A stretch of 36,292 nt of DNA from Xanthobacteraceae bacterium. Its GTDB lineage: Bacteria; Pseudomonadota; Alphaproteobacteria; Rhizobiales; Xanthobacteraceae. The translations under genes were made by a program, and so were the position numbers. Position 1 is the first letter of the stretch, and the number at the start of each line of letters is the position of its first letter. Of the stretch, positions 7,582 to 15,837 are shown piece after piece. The stretch spans positions 1 to 36,292 of the forward strand of contig JARLJA010000150.1 of the NCBI GenBank assembly GCA_031291445.1. The letters run 5' to 3'. The notes under the pieces were generated by a model. It did no database searches, was not told where the DNA came from, and saw only the letters and a list, made by a program, of their open reading frames with translations.

Positions 7582-7618
7582 ATCGGCGGCGGTCCCGGCA
7601 GCGGACCGGGACGCCGAT
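7582..7618. terminator. GC hairpin after the pilin gene
   Basis: A two-part stem: ATCGGC/GCCGAT outside and GTCCCGG/CCGGGAC inside, with a 4-base bulge and a 7-base loop. It lies 9 bp after the pilin stop. There is no T-run, so it is a possible terminator or mRNA-stabilising stem rather than a certain intrinsic terminator. Confidence 0.4.
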
Positions 7619-7750
7619 GCGAATGGGACGCGGCGGCCGTGGCCGGTGCTGATTGCGGTCAGCGGCTGCTGCGCGAGCGTCTGAAACAGAGTATGGGTGT
7701 TCCCCGCGAGACCGTTTCACGTCTCGCCACTTTCATCGAGGGGACCACCC

Positions 7751-7990
7751 ATGAGCCAGCCCACCGTCGCGCAAAAGGCGCCCTACCAGGTCGCACTCGA
7801 AGCCGGCAAGACCTACTACTGGTGCACCTGCGGCGACAGCAGGAAGCAGCCGTTCTGCGACGGCTCGCACAAGGACACGACCTTCACGCCGCTCGCCTAC
7901 ACCGCCGACAAGTCCGGCGACGCCTGGCTGTGCGGCTGCAAGCACACCAAGGGCCCGCCGATGTGCGACGGCAGCCACAAGGCGCTGTAG
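7751..7990 (+). CDS. Double-CDGSH iron-sulfur protein (MitoNEET/miner2-like)
   Basis: A 79-residue soluble protein with two CDGSH zinc-finger-like motifs, each expected to hold a [2Fe-2S] cluster with three Cys and one His. Site 1 is C25, C27, C36, H40 (CTCGDSRKQPFCDGSH). Site 2 is C61, C63, C72, H76 (CGCKHTKGPPMCDGSH). This two-motif architecture is the bacterial equivalent of the CISD3 type. The start at 7751 has GAGGGG upstream. Roles proposed for the family are redox sensing and cluster transfer; the neighbours do not specify one. Confidence 0.9.
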   Translation: MSQPTVAQKAPYQVALEAGKTYYWCTCGDSRKQPFCDGSHKDTTFTPLAYTADKSGDAWLCGCKHTKGPPMCDGSHKAL

Positions 7991-8022
7991 CGGACGCGCA
8001 TCGCAAAAGAGAGCAAGAAAGA

Positions 8023-8056
8023 GCGCATCCCCGCGCCGGATCGGCCGGGGATGCGC
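8023..8056. terminator. Strong convergent hairpin
   Basis: An 11-bp perfect stem, GCGCATCCCCG (8023-8033) with CGGGGATGCGC (8046-8056), extended by a further GCCG/CGGC pair inside. It lies between the convergent CDGSH and extradiol dioxygenase genes and may end transcription from both sides. No T-run follows. Confidence 0.55.
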
Positions 8057-8115
8057 GCATCAAGCCGGCGATCGCAAGGCCGGCCTCCGGCGCCATGGGC
8101 AATTCCCGCCGCGGT

Positions 8116-9117
8116 CTATCGTGCGCCCTTGACCGCGTCCCACCACGGACAAGCGCCCGGCATCCTCGTGTAATTGCCGTCGATGACCTGGACCGGACGG
8201 CGGAAGCCGTCGCGCGCCGCCTGCATCCGCATCTCGCGCGCCCGCTCGCGGTCGGCGGGCGACAGCCAGGTGCGCTCGTGGCCCCAGATGCTCGGCCCCT
8301 CGACGTATTCCTCGGCGGTCCAGCTCTCCGGATCGACCTCGCGGCCGCCCCAGCCGCATTCGACCATGAATGCCGACGGCGACTTGGCGTAGAACGAGGT
8401 CATGAAATCGTTGGTGTGGCGCCCGAGCGTGACGCCGATACGGTCCGGCTCGCTCAGCGCGACGTCGTAGCCCTGGCCGACGTCGTCGAGCGCGAAGAAC
8501 TCCACCATCAGGTGATGCATGCCCTCGGCGCCGGTCTCGATCAGCGCGAGACTGTGGTGGCGCCGGTTGATGTGGAAGAAGTAGGCGCGGAACGGGGCGA
8601 GGATGTAGTCGGAGAGGCGGAAGCCGAGGACGTCGACATAGAACGCCATCGAAGCGTCGAGCGACCTCACCGTCAGCACCGCATGGCCGAGCCCCAGAGG
8701 CCCGGTGCGGAAGCCCGAGATCGCGCGGCCGGGATGGAACGGCGTGGTGTCGATCGCGGCCCCGTGGAAGGCCTCGAGCCGGTTGCCGCCGGGATCGGTA
8801 AACGAGATCAGGGCGGCGACGTGGCGGGCGTCCGCCAGGCTCGCCGGCTCGCGCCTCACCTTGACGCGCGCGGCTTCGAGTCGCGCCGCCAGCGCGTCGA
8901 GCGCGGCGGCGTCCGCGACCTCCCAGCCGAAGAAGCGTGAGCCCTCGGGCATCGCCTTGTCGACCATCACGCGTTGCTTGCGGTCGTCCATCCGGAAGGC
9001 GAGCATCGAAGGGCCGGTCTCGACCGCCTGAAACCCGACCAGGCCGGTGCCGAAGGCGCGCCAGTCGTCGAGCTTCGAGGCGCCGACGCCGAAATAGCCA
9101 AAGGACGTGATCTCCAC
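8116..9117 (-). CDS. Type I extradiol dioxygenase (BphC-like, catechol meta-cleavage)
   Basis: A 333-residue two-domain vicinal-oxygen-chelate enzyme that opens a catechol ring next to the hydroxyls using Fe(II). Domain 1 covers about 1-130 and domain 2 about 138-290. By pattern with 2,3-dihydroxybiphenyl dioxygenase, the iron ligands are H145 (GHAVLTV), H201 or H202 (MHHLMVE) and E253 (FMVECGWGG). The catalytic signature RRHHSLA (185-191) and LGRHTND (231-237) are present. The start is a GTG at 9117 with GGGGGA just upstream. It is divergent from a binding-protein gene across about 95 bp. The specific catechol is unknown; a substituted, bulky catechol is likely from the BphC-type layout. Confidence 0.9.
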   Translation of the reverse strand: MEITSFGYFGVGASKLDDWRAFGTGLVGFQAVETGPSMLAFRMDDRKQRVMVDKAMPEGSRFFGWEVADAAALDALAARLEAARVKVRREPASLADARHVAALISFTDPGGNRLEAFHGAAIDTTPFHPGRAISGFRTGPLGLGHAVLTVRSLDASMAFYVDVLGFRLSDYILAPFRAYFFHINRRHHSLALIETGAEGMHHLMVEFFALDDVGQGYDVALSEPDRIGVTLGRHTNDFMTSFYAKSPSAFMVECGWGGREVDPESWTAEEYVEGPSIWGHERTWLSPADRERAREMRMQAARDGFRRPVQVIDGNYTRMPGACPWWDAVKGAR

Positions 9118-9148
9118 GGCTTTCCCCCGATGTCAAAATTGTTTGGGG

Positions 9149-9163
9149 CCATGAATAACATGG
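9149..9163. promoter_or_regulatory. Inverted repeat in divergent dioxygenase / binding-protein promoter
   Basis: Perfect CCATG-AATAA-CATGG in the 95-bp gap between two divergent genes, a plausible regulator site serving both. No dedicated regulator gene touches this gap. Confidence 0.4.
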
Positions 9164-9212
9164 AAGTCCCTGCCGCAGAATGATAATGGTCGCGAAAATG
9201 AGGGAGGATCCA

Positions 9213-10442
9213 ATGCCGTTTCGCCGCCTGACCGCGTCGCGCATTGCCGCGAGCGTCATTCTGTCCACGAGCCTTTTGTCGGTGCCCGCGGCCCACGCCC
9301 AGGTCTCCGACGACGTGGTCAAGATCGGCGTGCTGACCGACATGACCGGCCCGTCATCGGCGGCCGACGGGCCCGGTTCGGTGGTCGCGGCGCAGATGGC
9401 GGTCGACGATTTCGGCGGCAGCGTGCTCGGCAAGCCGGTGGTGCTGGTCTCGGCGGACCACCAGATCAAACCCGACATCGGCGCGGCCATCGCGCGGCGC
9501 TGGTACGACGTCGAGCAGGTCGACCTCATCGTCGACGTGCCGGTGTCGGCGGTCGGACTCGCGGTGCAGGGTGTCGCCAGGGACAAGAAGAAATTCCTGA
9601 TCGTGCATTCCACCGGAGCCGCCGATTTCCACGGCAAGTTCTGCACGCCCTACGCGCTGCAGTGGGTGTTCGACACCCGCGCGCTCGCGGTCGGCACCGC
9701 CTCGCAGGTGCTCAAGCGCGGCGGCGACAGCTGGTTCTTCATCACCGACGACTACGCCTTCGGTCGCTCGCTGGAGAAGGACGCTTCCGCGGTGATCACC
9801 CAGGGCGGCGGCAAGGTGCTGGGCGCGGTGCGGCCGCCGTTCGCCACCCCCGACCTCTCTTCCTTCGTGCTGCAGGCCCAGGCCTCGAAGGCCAAGATCA
9901 TCGGCATCGCCGGCGGCCCGCCCAACAACGTCACCGAGATCAAGACGGCGTCCGAGTTCGGCGTGATCCAGGGCGGCCAGCAGATGGCGGCGCTCCTGAT
10001 GCTGATTTCCGACGTCGACGCCATGGGCCTGAAGGCGGCGCAGGGCCTCCTGCTCACCACTTCTTTCTACTGGGACATGGACGACAAGACGCGGGAGTGG
10101 TCGAAGCGCTTCTTCGAGAAGACCAAGAAGATGCCGACCATGTGGCAGGCCGGCGTCTATTCCTCGATCATCAACTATCTCAATGCGGTGAAGGCAGCCG
10201 GCACCGACGAGCCGCTGAAAGTGCGCGCCAAGATGGCCGAGAAGCCGATCGAGGACTTCTTCGCCCGCAACGGCAAGCTGCGTGACGACGGGCTGATGGT
10301 CCACGACCTCATCCTGGTGCAGGTCAAGAAGCCGGAAGAGTCGAAATATCCGTGGGACTACTATCAGGTGCTGGCGCACATCCCCGGCGACGAGGCGTTC
10401 GGGCCGCCGGACGGCTCGTGCGTGCCGCCCAAGAGCGAGTAG
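9213..10442 (+). CDS. ABC-type periplasmic binding protein (LivK family), no adjacent transporter genes
   Basis: A 409-residue type I periplasmic binding protein. The signal peptide (about residues 1-29) ends in AHA before QVSDD. The mature fold starts with DDVVKIGVLTDMTGPSS, typical of leucine/amide/aromatic-acid binding members of ABC importers. The start at 9213 has AGGGAGGA upstream; further in-frame codons upstream lack a site. No permease or ATPase genes lie next to it; the nearest set (31.4-34.7 kb) has its own binding protein. Context in a ring-cleavage cluster suggests an aromatic acid ligand. A diverged copy of its last 25 codons lies at 20046. Confidence 0.92.
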   Translation: MPFRRLTASRIAASVILSTSLLSVPAAHAQVSDDVVKIGVLTDMTGPSSAADGPGSVVAAQMAVDDFGGSVLGKPVVLVSADHQIKPDIGAAIARRWYDVEQVDLIVDVPVSAVGLAVQGVARDKKKFLIVHSTGAADFHGKFCTPYALQWVFDTRALAVGTASQVLKRGGDSWFFITDDYAFGRSLEKDASAVITQGGGKVLGAVRPPFATPDLSSFVLQAQASKAKIIGIAGGPPNNVTEIKTASEFGVIQGGQQMAALLMLISDVDAMGLKAAQGLLLTTSFYWDMDDKTREWSKRFFEKTKKMPTMWQAGVYSSIINYLNAVKAAGTDEPLKVRAKMAEKPIEDFFARNGKLRDDGLMVHDLILVQVKKPEESKYPWDYYQVLAHIPGDEAFGPPDGSCVPPKSE

Positions 10443-10473
10443 GGCGCAGGCGGCGGGCTTGGGCTGCGACAAC

Positions 10474-10501
10474 CTCGGCCACAACGTCGCACCCGGCCGA
10501 G
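10474..10501. terminator. Hairpin between convergent genes
   Basis: A 7-bp perfect stem, CTCGGCC (10474-10480) and GGCCGAG (10495-10501), in the 69-bp gap between the binding-protein and BKACE stops. No T-run. Confidence 0.35.
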
Positions 10502-10511
10502 AGGCCAGGGT

Positions 10512-11444
10512 TCAGAACCTGACGTGGCTCGCCCCCTTGAGGGCGAGCCGCGCACGGGCTTCGTCCGGGGTGGCGATGCCGTAGCCCAGCTCGGTGAGAA
10601 TGCGGCGGATTTTCGCCACCTGCTCGGCGTTCGACTTCGCCAGCTCTCCCGGGCCGAGGTTGAGGCTGTCCTCGAGGCCGACCCGCACGTTGCCGCCGAT
10701 CAGGGCGTTGTGGACGCACATCGGCATCTGGTGCCGCCCTGCCGCCAGCACCGACCATTCGACGTCGTTGCCGAACAGGCGTTGCGCGGTGCGGATCATG
10801 AGCAGCAGGTTGTCGACCTCGGCGCCGACGCCGCCGAGGATGCCGAGGATGAACTGCAGGAACAGCGGGCCGTCATAGAGCTTCTGCTCGATCATGTAGG
10901 CCAGGTTGTAGATATGGCCGAGATCGTAGCACTCGAACTCGAAGCGCACGCCGTGCCCTTCGCCGAGCCGCTGCATGATGGTCTCGATGTTGTGGAATGA
11001 ATTCTCGAAATACGAGCGCTTGCCGCCTTCGAGGAACGGCTTCTCCCAGTCGAAACGATAGTCCTTGATGCGCCGTGCGCCGGCGAACAGTCCGTTGTTG
11101 ATCGAGCCCATGTTGAGCGAGGTCATTTCGGGGCTGGCGCGCTCCGCCACCGCCAGCCGCTCGTCCAGGCTCATGCCCGGCGCGCCGCCGGTGGTGATGT
11201 TGAGCACGGCACCGGTCTGCTGCTTGATGCGGGGCAGAAACTGCATGAACAGGTCGGGGTCGGCCGAAGGCCGCCCATCCTTCGGATCGCGGGCGTGCAG
11301 GTGGATGATCGCGGCACCGGCCTCGGCGGCGGCGACCGATTCCGCGACGATCTCGTCGGGCGTGATCGGCAGATAGGGCGACATCGACGGGGTATGCAGC
11401 GATCCCGTGATCGCGCAGGTGATGATCACGCTCTTGCGCGCCAT
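10512..11444 (-). CDS. Beta-keto acid cleavage enzyme (BKACE, DUF849 family)
   Basis: A 310-residue zinc enzyme of the Kce-like family, which condenses a beta-keto acid with acetyl-CoA to give acetoacetate and a new acyl-CoA. Metal-site residues are visible: H48 and H50 in IIHLHARD, and E229 in VEWSVLAAGRH. R237 and the LNITTGG loop (81-87) match the usual substrate pocket. The start at 11444 has AGAGG upstream. It is followed in the same direction by nothing until the convergent binding-protein gene, and preceded by a GntR regulator. In this island it could handle a keto-acid product of ring cleavage. The substrate cannot be deduced by eye. Confidence 0.9.
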   Translation of the reverse strand: MARKSVIITCAITGSLHTPSMSPYLPITPDEIVAESVAAAEAGAAIIHLHARDPKDGRPSADPDLFMQFLPRIKQQTGAVLNITTGGAPGMSLDERLAVAERASPEMTSLNMGSINNGLFAGARRIKDYRFDWEKPFLEGGKRSYFENSFHNIETIMQRLGEGHGVRFEFECYDLGHIYNLAYMIEQKLYDGPLFLQFILGILGGVGAEVDNLLLMIRTAQRLFGNDVEWSVLAAGRHQMPMCVHNALIGGNVRVGLEDSLNLGPGELAKSNAEQVAKIRRILTELGYGIATPDEARARLALKGASHVRF

Positions 11445-11491
11445 GGCGTTTCCTCTTTTCGAGACATTTGCGTCAGCGGGATTTTCGGCCC

Positions 11492-12217
11492 CTATTTGCC
11501 GACCTTGACACCGGCTCCCGGACGCGTGCCGCGCGATGACGCGATGCCCCGCGGTACGTCGGCGAACGGCGCGTCGGAGGCGAGCAGGATGTCGGCGGTG
11601 CGCTGCAGATGCGCGGCCAGCGCCTCGCAGGCGCGATCGGATTGGCGGGCCAGCGTCAGGTCGACGATCTCGCGGTGCTCTTCGTCGACGCGGCGCTCGA
11701 CCCTGGTGTAGGGCAGCAGCATGCGGCGATAGCGCTCGGCCTGCAGAAATAACTGGTCGCGCAACCGCAGCCACCACACGCTGTCGCAGGCGGCGATCAG
11801 GTCGTCGTGGTAGCGCGCATGCAGCCGCGTCCAGTCGGGATTGATCTGGTCGGACGTCACGTTGGCCGGCGTACGCGACAGCTGATGCCAGGTGTCGAGC
11901 AGGCGGCCTTCCCATTCCAGGTTGCCGCGCATGATCGATGATCGCAGGCAGCGCGTCTCGATGTCGATACGCACTTGCGTGAGATCGATGAGGTCGCTGG
12001 CCGAGATCGGCGCCACCGAGAAGCCGCGCTGCGGCTCCGCCACTACGAGGCGATCCGATGTCAGGCGTGACAGCGCCTCGCGCACCGCGCCGAGGCTGAC
12101 GCCGAAGCGCTCTGCGAACTGATCGATCAGCAGCTTGGAGCCGGGTGCGTGGACGCCGTCGAGCAGCTCGCGCTTGAGCTCTTCATAGGTCTGGGTGGTG
12201 CGGCTCGCCGACGCCAT
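11492..12217 (-). CDS. GntR-family regulator, FadR/FCD subfamily
   Basis: A 241-residue regulator. The N-terminal winged helix covers about 8-70 (LIDQFAERFGVSLGAVREALSRL). The C-terminal FCD all-helical effector domain has the usual metal-binding histidines (H137, H181, H203). The start at 12217 carries GGGAG about 8 bases upstream; an extra nine residues are possible. It lies 47 bp upstream of BKACE on the same strand and is divergent from the FAH hydrolase gene, with repeat-rich DNA between them, so it probably represses both directions. Effectors of this subfamily are often carboxylic acids such as pathway intermediates. Confidence 0.92.
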   Translation of the reverse strand: MASASRTTQTYEELKRELLDGVHAPGSKLLIDQFAERFGVSLGAVREALSRLTSDRLVVAEPQRGFSVAPISASDLIDLTQVRIDIETRCLRSSIMRGNLEWEGRLLDTWHQLSRTPANVTSDQINPDWTRLHARYHDDLIAACDSVWWLRLRDQLFLQAERYRRMLLPYTRVERRVDEEHREIVDLTLARQSDRACEALAAHLQRTADILLASDAPFADVPRGIASSRGTRPGAGVKVGK

Positions 12218-12250
12218 GTCGCTTCTCCCTTGTGAGAACGACATTATCGC

Positions 12251-12303
12251 AAGAAATAGATGTAATCAAGAAAATAGATTTTTCTGTACAAGTCGATTTT
12301 TCT
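12251..12303. promoter_or_regulatory. Putative GntR operator cluster
   Basis: An AT-rich divergent region with direct repeats AAGAAATAGAT (12251-12261) and AAGAAAATAGAT (12268-12279), an inverted repeat AGAAAA-N5-TTTTCT (12269-12285), and GATTTTTCT twice (12277-12285 and 12295-12303), 18 bp apart. Repeats at helical-turn spacing between a regulator and its likely target argue for cooperative binding. Confidence 0.55.
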
Positions 12304-12337
12304 CCGATATGGACTCCGCAAAATGGGAGGATACGGG

Positions 12338-13201
12338 ATGCGATTTCGGGCAATCGAAGCCAATGGCCGCGAAGGCGTGGCCGGCAGCCGCGACGGCAAG
12401 GTCTGGCGCGTGCTCTACCGGGGCGACGACGGATTTCCGGGATTGCCCGATGACTTCATTCAAAAGGGGCCCGCCGGGATCGATGCCGCCGCCGGCGCGC
12501 TCGACCGCGGCGCTTCGGTCGCCGACATCGGTGCGCTCACCTGCCTTCCGCCTTTCCGCCGCGCCGGCAAGATTCTCTGCGTCGGGCTGAACTTCGCGGC
12601 GCACATCAAGGAGTCCGGGATGCCGACCCCGGACTACCCGACCGTGTTCGCGCGCTTCAACTCGGGCCTCGTCGGCCACGGCCAGCCGTTGATCCGCCCC
12701 CGCACGTCCGATCAGTTCGACTACGAGTCGGAACTCGCCTTCGTCATCGGCCGCCGCGCCCGCCACGTCAGCGAGCAGGACGCGCTCGATCACGTCGCCG
12801 GCTACTCGATCTTCAACGACGGCTCGATCCGTGACGTGCAGCTGCGCACGCCGCAATGGACCATCGGCAAGAATTTCGACGGCACCGGAGGTTTCGGCCC
12901 CGATTTCGTCACCGCCGACGAACTGCCGCCCGGCTGCGAAGGCCTGCGGATGCAGGGTCGTCACAACGGCGCCGTGGTGCAGGACACCTCGCTTTCCGAC
13001 ATGATCTTCGGCGTCAAAAAGCTCGTGGCGATCCTGTCGGCGGCGATGACGCTCGAGCCGGGCGATGTGATCGCGACCGGCACGCCGTCCGGCGTGGGCT
13101 TGAGTTTCAAGCCGCCCCGCTTCCTCAAGCCGGGCGACACCTTCGAGATCGAGATCGAGAAGATCGGCGTGCTCCGCAATCCGGTGATCGCGGAAGCGTA
13201 A
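12338..13201 (+). CDS. Fumarylacetoacetate hydrolase (FAH) family protein, catabolic
   Basis: A 287-residue cytoplasmic enzyme of the FAH superfamily, which hydrolyses or decarboxylates keto-acid ring-fission products. The metal-binding triad is E130 and E132 (DYESELAFVIG) with D161 (FNDGSIRD). The nearby NFAAHI and GTPSGVGLSFKPP motifs are typical. It lacks the N-terminal SH3-like domain of true fumarylacetoacetase. The start at 12338 is preferred because GGGAGG lies 7 bases upstream; an ATG at 12323 overlaps that site. It heads an operon of dioxygenase, flavin hydroxylase and MFS genes, so it likely acts on the ring-cleaved product of the next gene. Confidence 0.9.
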   Translation: MRFRAIEANGREGVAGSRDGKVWRVLYRGDDGFPGLPDDFIQKGPAGIDAAAGALDRGASVADIGALTCLPPFRRAGKILCVGLNFAAHIKESGMPTPDYPTVFARFNSGLVGHGQPLIRPRTSDQFDYESELAFVIGRRARHVSEQDALDHVAGYSIFNDGSIRDVQLRTPQWTIGKNFDGTGGFGPDFVTADELPPGCEGLRMQGRHNGAVVQDTSLSDMIFGVKKLVAILSAAMTLEPGDVIATGTPSGVGLSFKPPRFLKPGDTFEIEIEKIGVLRNPVIAEA

Positions 13202-13248
13202 GTCTCGGTCACGCCGGCGATAAAATACAAGAAACAAGGGAGGCAGCG

Positions 13249-14136
13249 TTGGGTTATCTGATTCAGCAGATGGGACATGTGGTGATCTCGTCGCCCGATC
13301 CGCTGGGCGCGGCGAAGGACCTGCAGGAGACGGTGGGGCTTCGGATCACGGAAACGGACGGTGAGACGGTCTATCTCTCCAGCAACGACCGCCATCACGA
13401 GGTCACCTACGTGCGCGGTAGCGGGAAGGCCGTGACGCTCGGGCTCGAGGCGGTGTCGGCGGAGGCGGTGGACGAAGTCTACCGCCGCGCCAAGTCCGAC
13501 GGCCTCGAGATTCTCTCCGACAAGCCGATCGGCAAGCACTATGCCCGCGCCGTCACGCTCGTCGCGCCCGGCGGCGCGGTGTTCGAGGTCCATACCCCGA
13601 TCGCACGCAGCCAGGCCGCGCGGTACAATGGCGTTGGCGCGCGGCCGCGCCGCATCGAGCACATCAACGCCTTTTCGCCGGACACCGCCGCCTTCGGCGC
13701 GTTCTGTGAGAAGACGCTCGCCATGAAGTTGTCGGATCGCACCGCCGACGACGGCTTCCGCTGGTATCGCGCCGCCGACGGTTATCACCACACCATCGCC
13801 ATGGGGCCGGGCGCCAGCGCGTTGCACCACTACGCCTTCGACCATCATTGCCTGGAGGACCTGTCGCGGATCGCCGACAACCTCGCGCTCAAGGACCGCG
13901 CGCTGGTGTGGGGTCCCGGTCGCCACGGTGCCGGCAGCAACATCTTCACCTACTACGCCGATCCGCACGGCTGCATCGTCGAGAACTCGATCGAGATGGC
14001 GCGCATCGACTGCGACATCACCTACGAGCCCCGGAGCTGGGACATCAGCGAGGGCCTCAACGGCCGCTGGATCAATCAGTGGGGAACGCCGCCGACGCCG
14101 GGCTTCCTGGTGCCGGGAATAGCATTCGGGCGCTGA
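13249..14136 (+). CDS. VOC-family extradiol dioxygenase (type I), TTG start
   Basis: A 295-residue two-domain ring-cleavage dioxygenase. Predicted Fe(II) ligands are H138 (IEHINAF), H193 or H194 (LHHYAFD) and E245 (IVENSIEM). DGYHHTIAMG (178-187) and GRHGAGSNIFTYYADPHG (224-241) match the extradiol signature. The start is taken as TTG at 13249, since AAGGGAGG lies 5-6 bases upstream; the next ATG (13270) has no ribosome-binding site and would cut the first strand. It lies 47 bp after the FAH gene and 66 bp before a flavin hydroxylase, so hydroxylation, meta-cleavage and hydrolysis are encoded in one operon. Its low likeness to the 8116 dioxygenase suggests a different catechol. Confidence 0.88.
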   Translation: MGYLIQQMGHVVISSPDPLGAAKDLQETVGLRITETDGETVYLSSNDRHHEVTYVRGSGKAVTLGLEAVSAEAVDEVYRRAKSDGLEILSDKPIGKHYARAVTLVAPGGAVFEVHTPIARSQAARYNGVGARPRRIEHINAFSPDTAAFGAFCEKTLAMKLSDRTADDGFRWYRAADGYHHTIAMGPGASALHHYAFDHHCLEDLSRIADNLALKDRALVWGPGRHGAGSNIFTYYADPHGCIVENSIEMARIDCDITYEPRSWDISEGLNGRWINQWGTPPTPGFLVPGIAFGR

Positions 14137-14202
14137 TCGGTGTCGCCGAGCCCCCGCAAGAGGGGTCGGCGGTCGCGACAATCGTGAGGGAGGGAGCGGC
14201 GC

Positions 14203-15753
14203 ATGCGCCAGTTCGATGTCGTCGTAATCGGATACGGACCGACCGGAAAGGTGCTCGCGCGCCTCCTGAGCGACGCCGGCCACAGCGTCGCGATCGTCGA
14301 ACGCTGGCCGGAGGCCTATCCGCTGCCGCGCGCAGTCGGCTACGATCACGAGATCAAGCGCATGTTTCATGCCCTCGGCGTGGCGCCGGCGGTCGAGGCG
14401 ATCTCGCGGCCGATGAACCACTACGTCTGGTACAACGCCGACTGGAAGGTGCTGATCGACCTCGACGAGACGCGGGACTCGATCTCGGGTGACCGCACCG
14501 GGTATCTGTTCAATCAGCCGGATCTGGAGCGGGTGCTGGAGCGCGACCTCGACGGCCGTCCGGGTGTCTCGCTGTTCCTGAGCCACGAGGCGGTCTCGGT
14601 CGAGGATGCGCCGGATCGCGTCAACGTCGTGATCGCGCCGTTCGACGCCGCCGCGCGCCGGGCCGACACCGCCCGCAAGACCACGCTCGAGGCGAAGTAT
14701 GTCGTCGGTTGCGATGGCGCCAACAGCCTGGTGCGCCAGACCCTGGGGGCGAGCCAGATCGATCATGGCTTCGACGCCCAATGGCTGGTGGTCGACGTCC
14801 TGCCGCGCGATCTCTCGCACCTGCCGATTCCCGACGCCGCACAGTGGTGCAATCCGCAGCGGCCGACCACCATCGTGCCGAGCGGCGTCGCCAACCGGCG
14901 CTGGGAGTTCATGATCAAGCCCGGCGAAAACGCCGAGGATTTCGCCAGCGAGGAGAGAGCCTGGGAACTGCTGACGCCGTGGATGAAGCCGAGCGACGGC
15001 ACTCTCGTGCGTCACGCCGTGTACCGCTTCCGCTCGCTGCTCGCGCGCGGCTGGCGCAAGGGGCGACTGCTGATCGCCGGCGATGCCGCGCATCTGATGC
15101 CGCCGTTCATGGGGCAAGGCATGTGCTCGGGCCTGCGCGACGCGTGGAATCTCGGCTGGAAGCTCGACCGCGTTCTCAAAGGCGCATCGCCGGATCGCCT
15201 GCTCGACGACTATGAAGAAGAGCGCGCACCGCACGTCGATGCCATCATCAGGATCTCCATGGAGATGGGCAGGGTGGTGTGCGTACCGGATGCCGTGGCG
15301 GCGAAGGCGCGCGACGAGGCGTTCTTCTCGCGGCAGCTGCCGCCGCCGCCGGTGTTTCCCGGCCTTTCCGGCGGGCTGATCGCACGCGGCCCGGACGGCG
15401 TGTCCGCGCCGGCCGCGGGGCAACTGCTGCCGCATGATGAATTGGAGCGGGACGGGCGCTCCGATCGACTGGATAGGATCATCGGGCGCCAGTTCGCGCT
15501 GCTGATCGAAGCCGGCGCGCTGCCGCGCCTCAGCGCGCAAAGCCGCGTGCTGATCGATGCGCTGGAGATCGTGGTGGTGCCGATCGGGCCTGGCGGCTGG
15601 CGCGACCGGAGCGGGCGAATCGCCGAATGCCTCGCCGGCCATCACGTCAGCGCCATCGTCGCGCGGCCGGATTTTTACGCCTTCGGCGGCGCGCGAACCC
15701 CGGACGATATCGAGCACCTGCTGCAGGATCTGTCGCACAGGCTTGCAGCGTAG
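14203..15753 (+). CDS. FAD-dependent aromatic hydroxylase (MhpA-like)
   Basis: A 516-residue class A flavoprotein monooxygenase that adds a hydroxyl to a phenolic ring with NAD(P)H and oxygen. The dinucleotide fold GYGPTG is at 10-15. The middle DG motif is CDGANSLVR (about 168-176). The FAD-ribityl GD motif is [15 protein letters not shown] (about 293-307), characteristic of the 3-(3-hydroxyphenyl)propionate hydroxylase group. The C-terminal thioredoxin-like domain is present. The ATG at 14203 is preceded by GGGAGGGAG. Being downstream of a ring-cleavage dioxygenase, it probably makes that enzyme's catechol. Substrate not determined; resorcinol or hydroxyphenylalkanoate types are possible. 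Confidence 0.9.
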   Translation: MRQFDVVVIGYGPTGKVLARLLSDAGHSVAIVERWPEAYPLPRAVGYDHEIKRMFHALGVAPAVEAISRPMNHYVWYNADWKVLIDLDETRDSISGDRTGYLFNQPDLERVLERDLDGRPGVSLFLSHEAVSVEDAPDRVNVVIAPFDAAARRADTARKTTLEAKYVVGCDGANSLVRQTLGASQIDHGFDAQWLVVDVLPRDLSHLPIPDAAQWCNPQRPTTIVPSGVANRRWEFMIKPGENAEDFASEERAWELLTPWMKPSDGTLVRHAVYRFRSLLARGWRKGRLLIAGDAAHLMPPFMGQGMCSGLRDAWNLGWKLDRVLKGASPDRLLDDYEEERAPHVDAIIRISMEMGRVVCVPDAVAAKARDEAFFSRQLPPPPVFPGLSGGLIARGPDGVSAPAAGQLLPHDELERDGRSDRLDRIIGRQFALLIEAGALPRLSAQSRVLIDALEIVVVPIGPGGWRDRSGRIAECLAGHHVSAIVARPDFYAFGGARTPDDIEHLLQDLSHRLAA

Positions 15754-15837
15754 CCGCGTCGGGAAATGGCGATGAAGGGCAGGCGACGGGCGCCAACCGA
15801 GCAATAAAACGCAATAAAACAAAGAGGGAGGATTAAG

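Noticed and set aside
12961-15822. A 953-codon minus-strand open frame across the dioxygenase and hydroxylase genes
   Set aside because: Antisense shadow of two clearly functional plus-strand genes; no recognisable motif.
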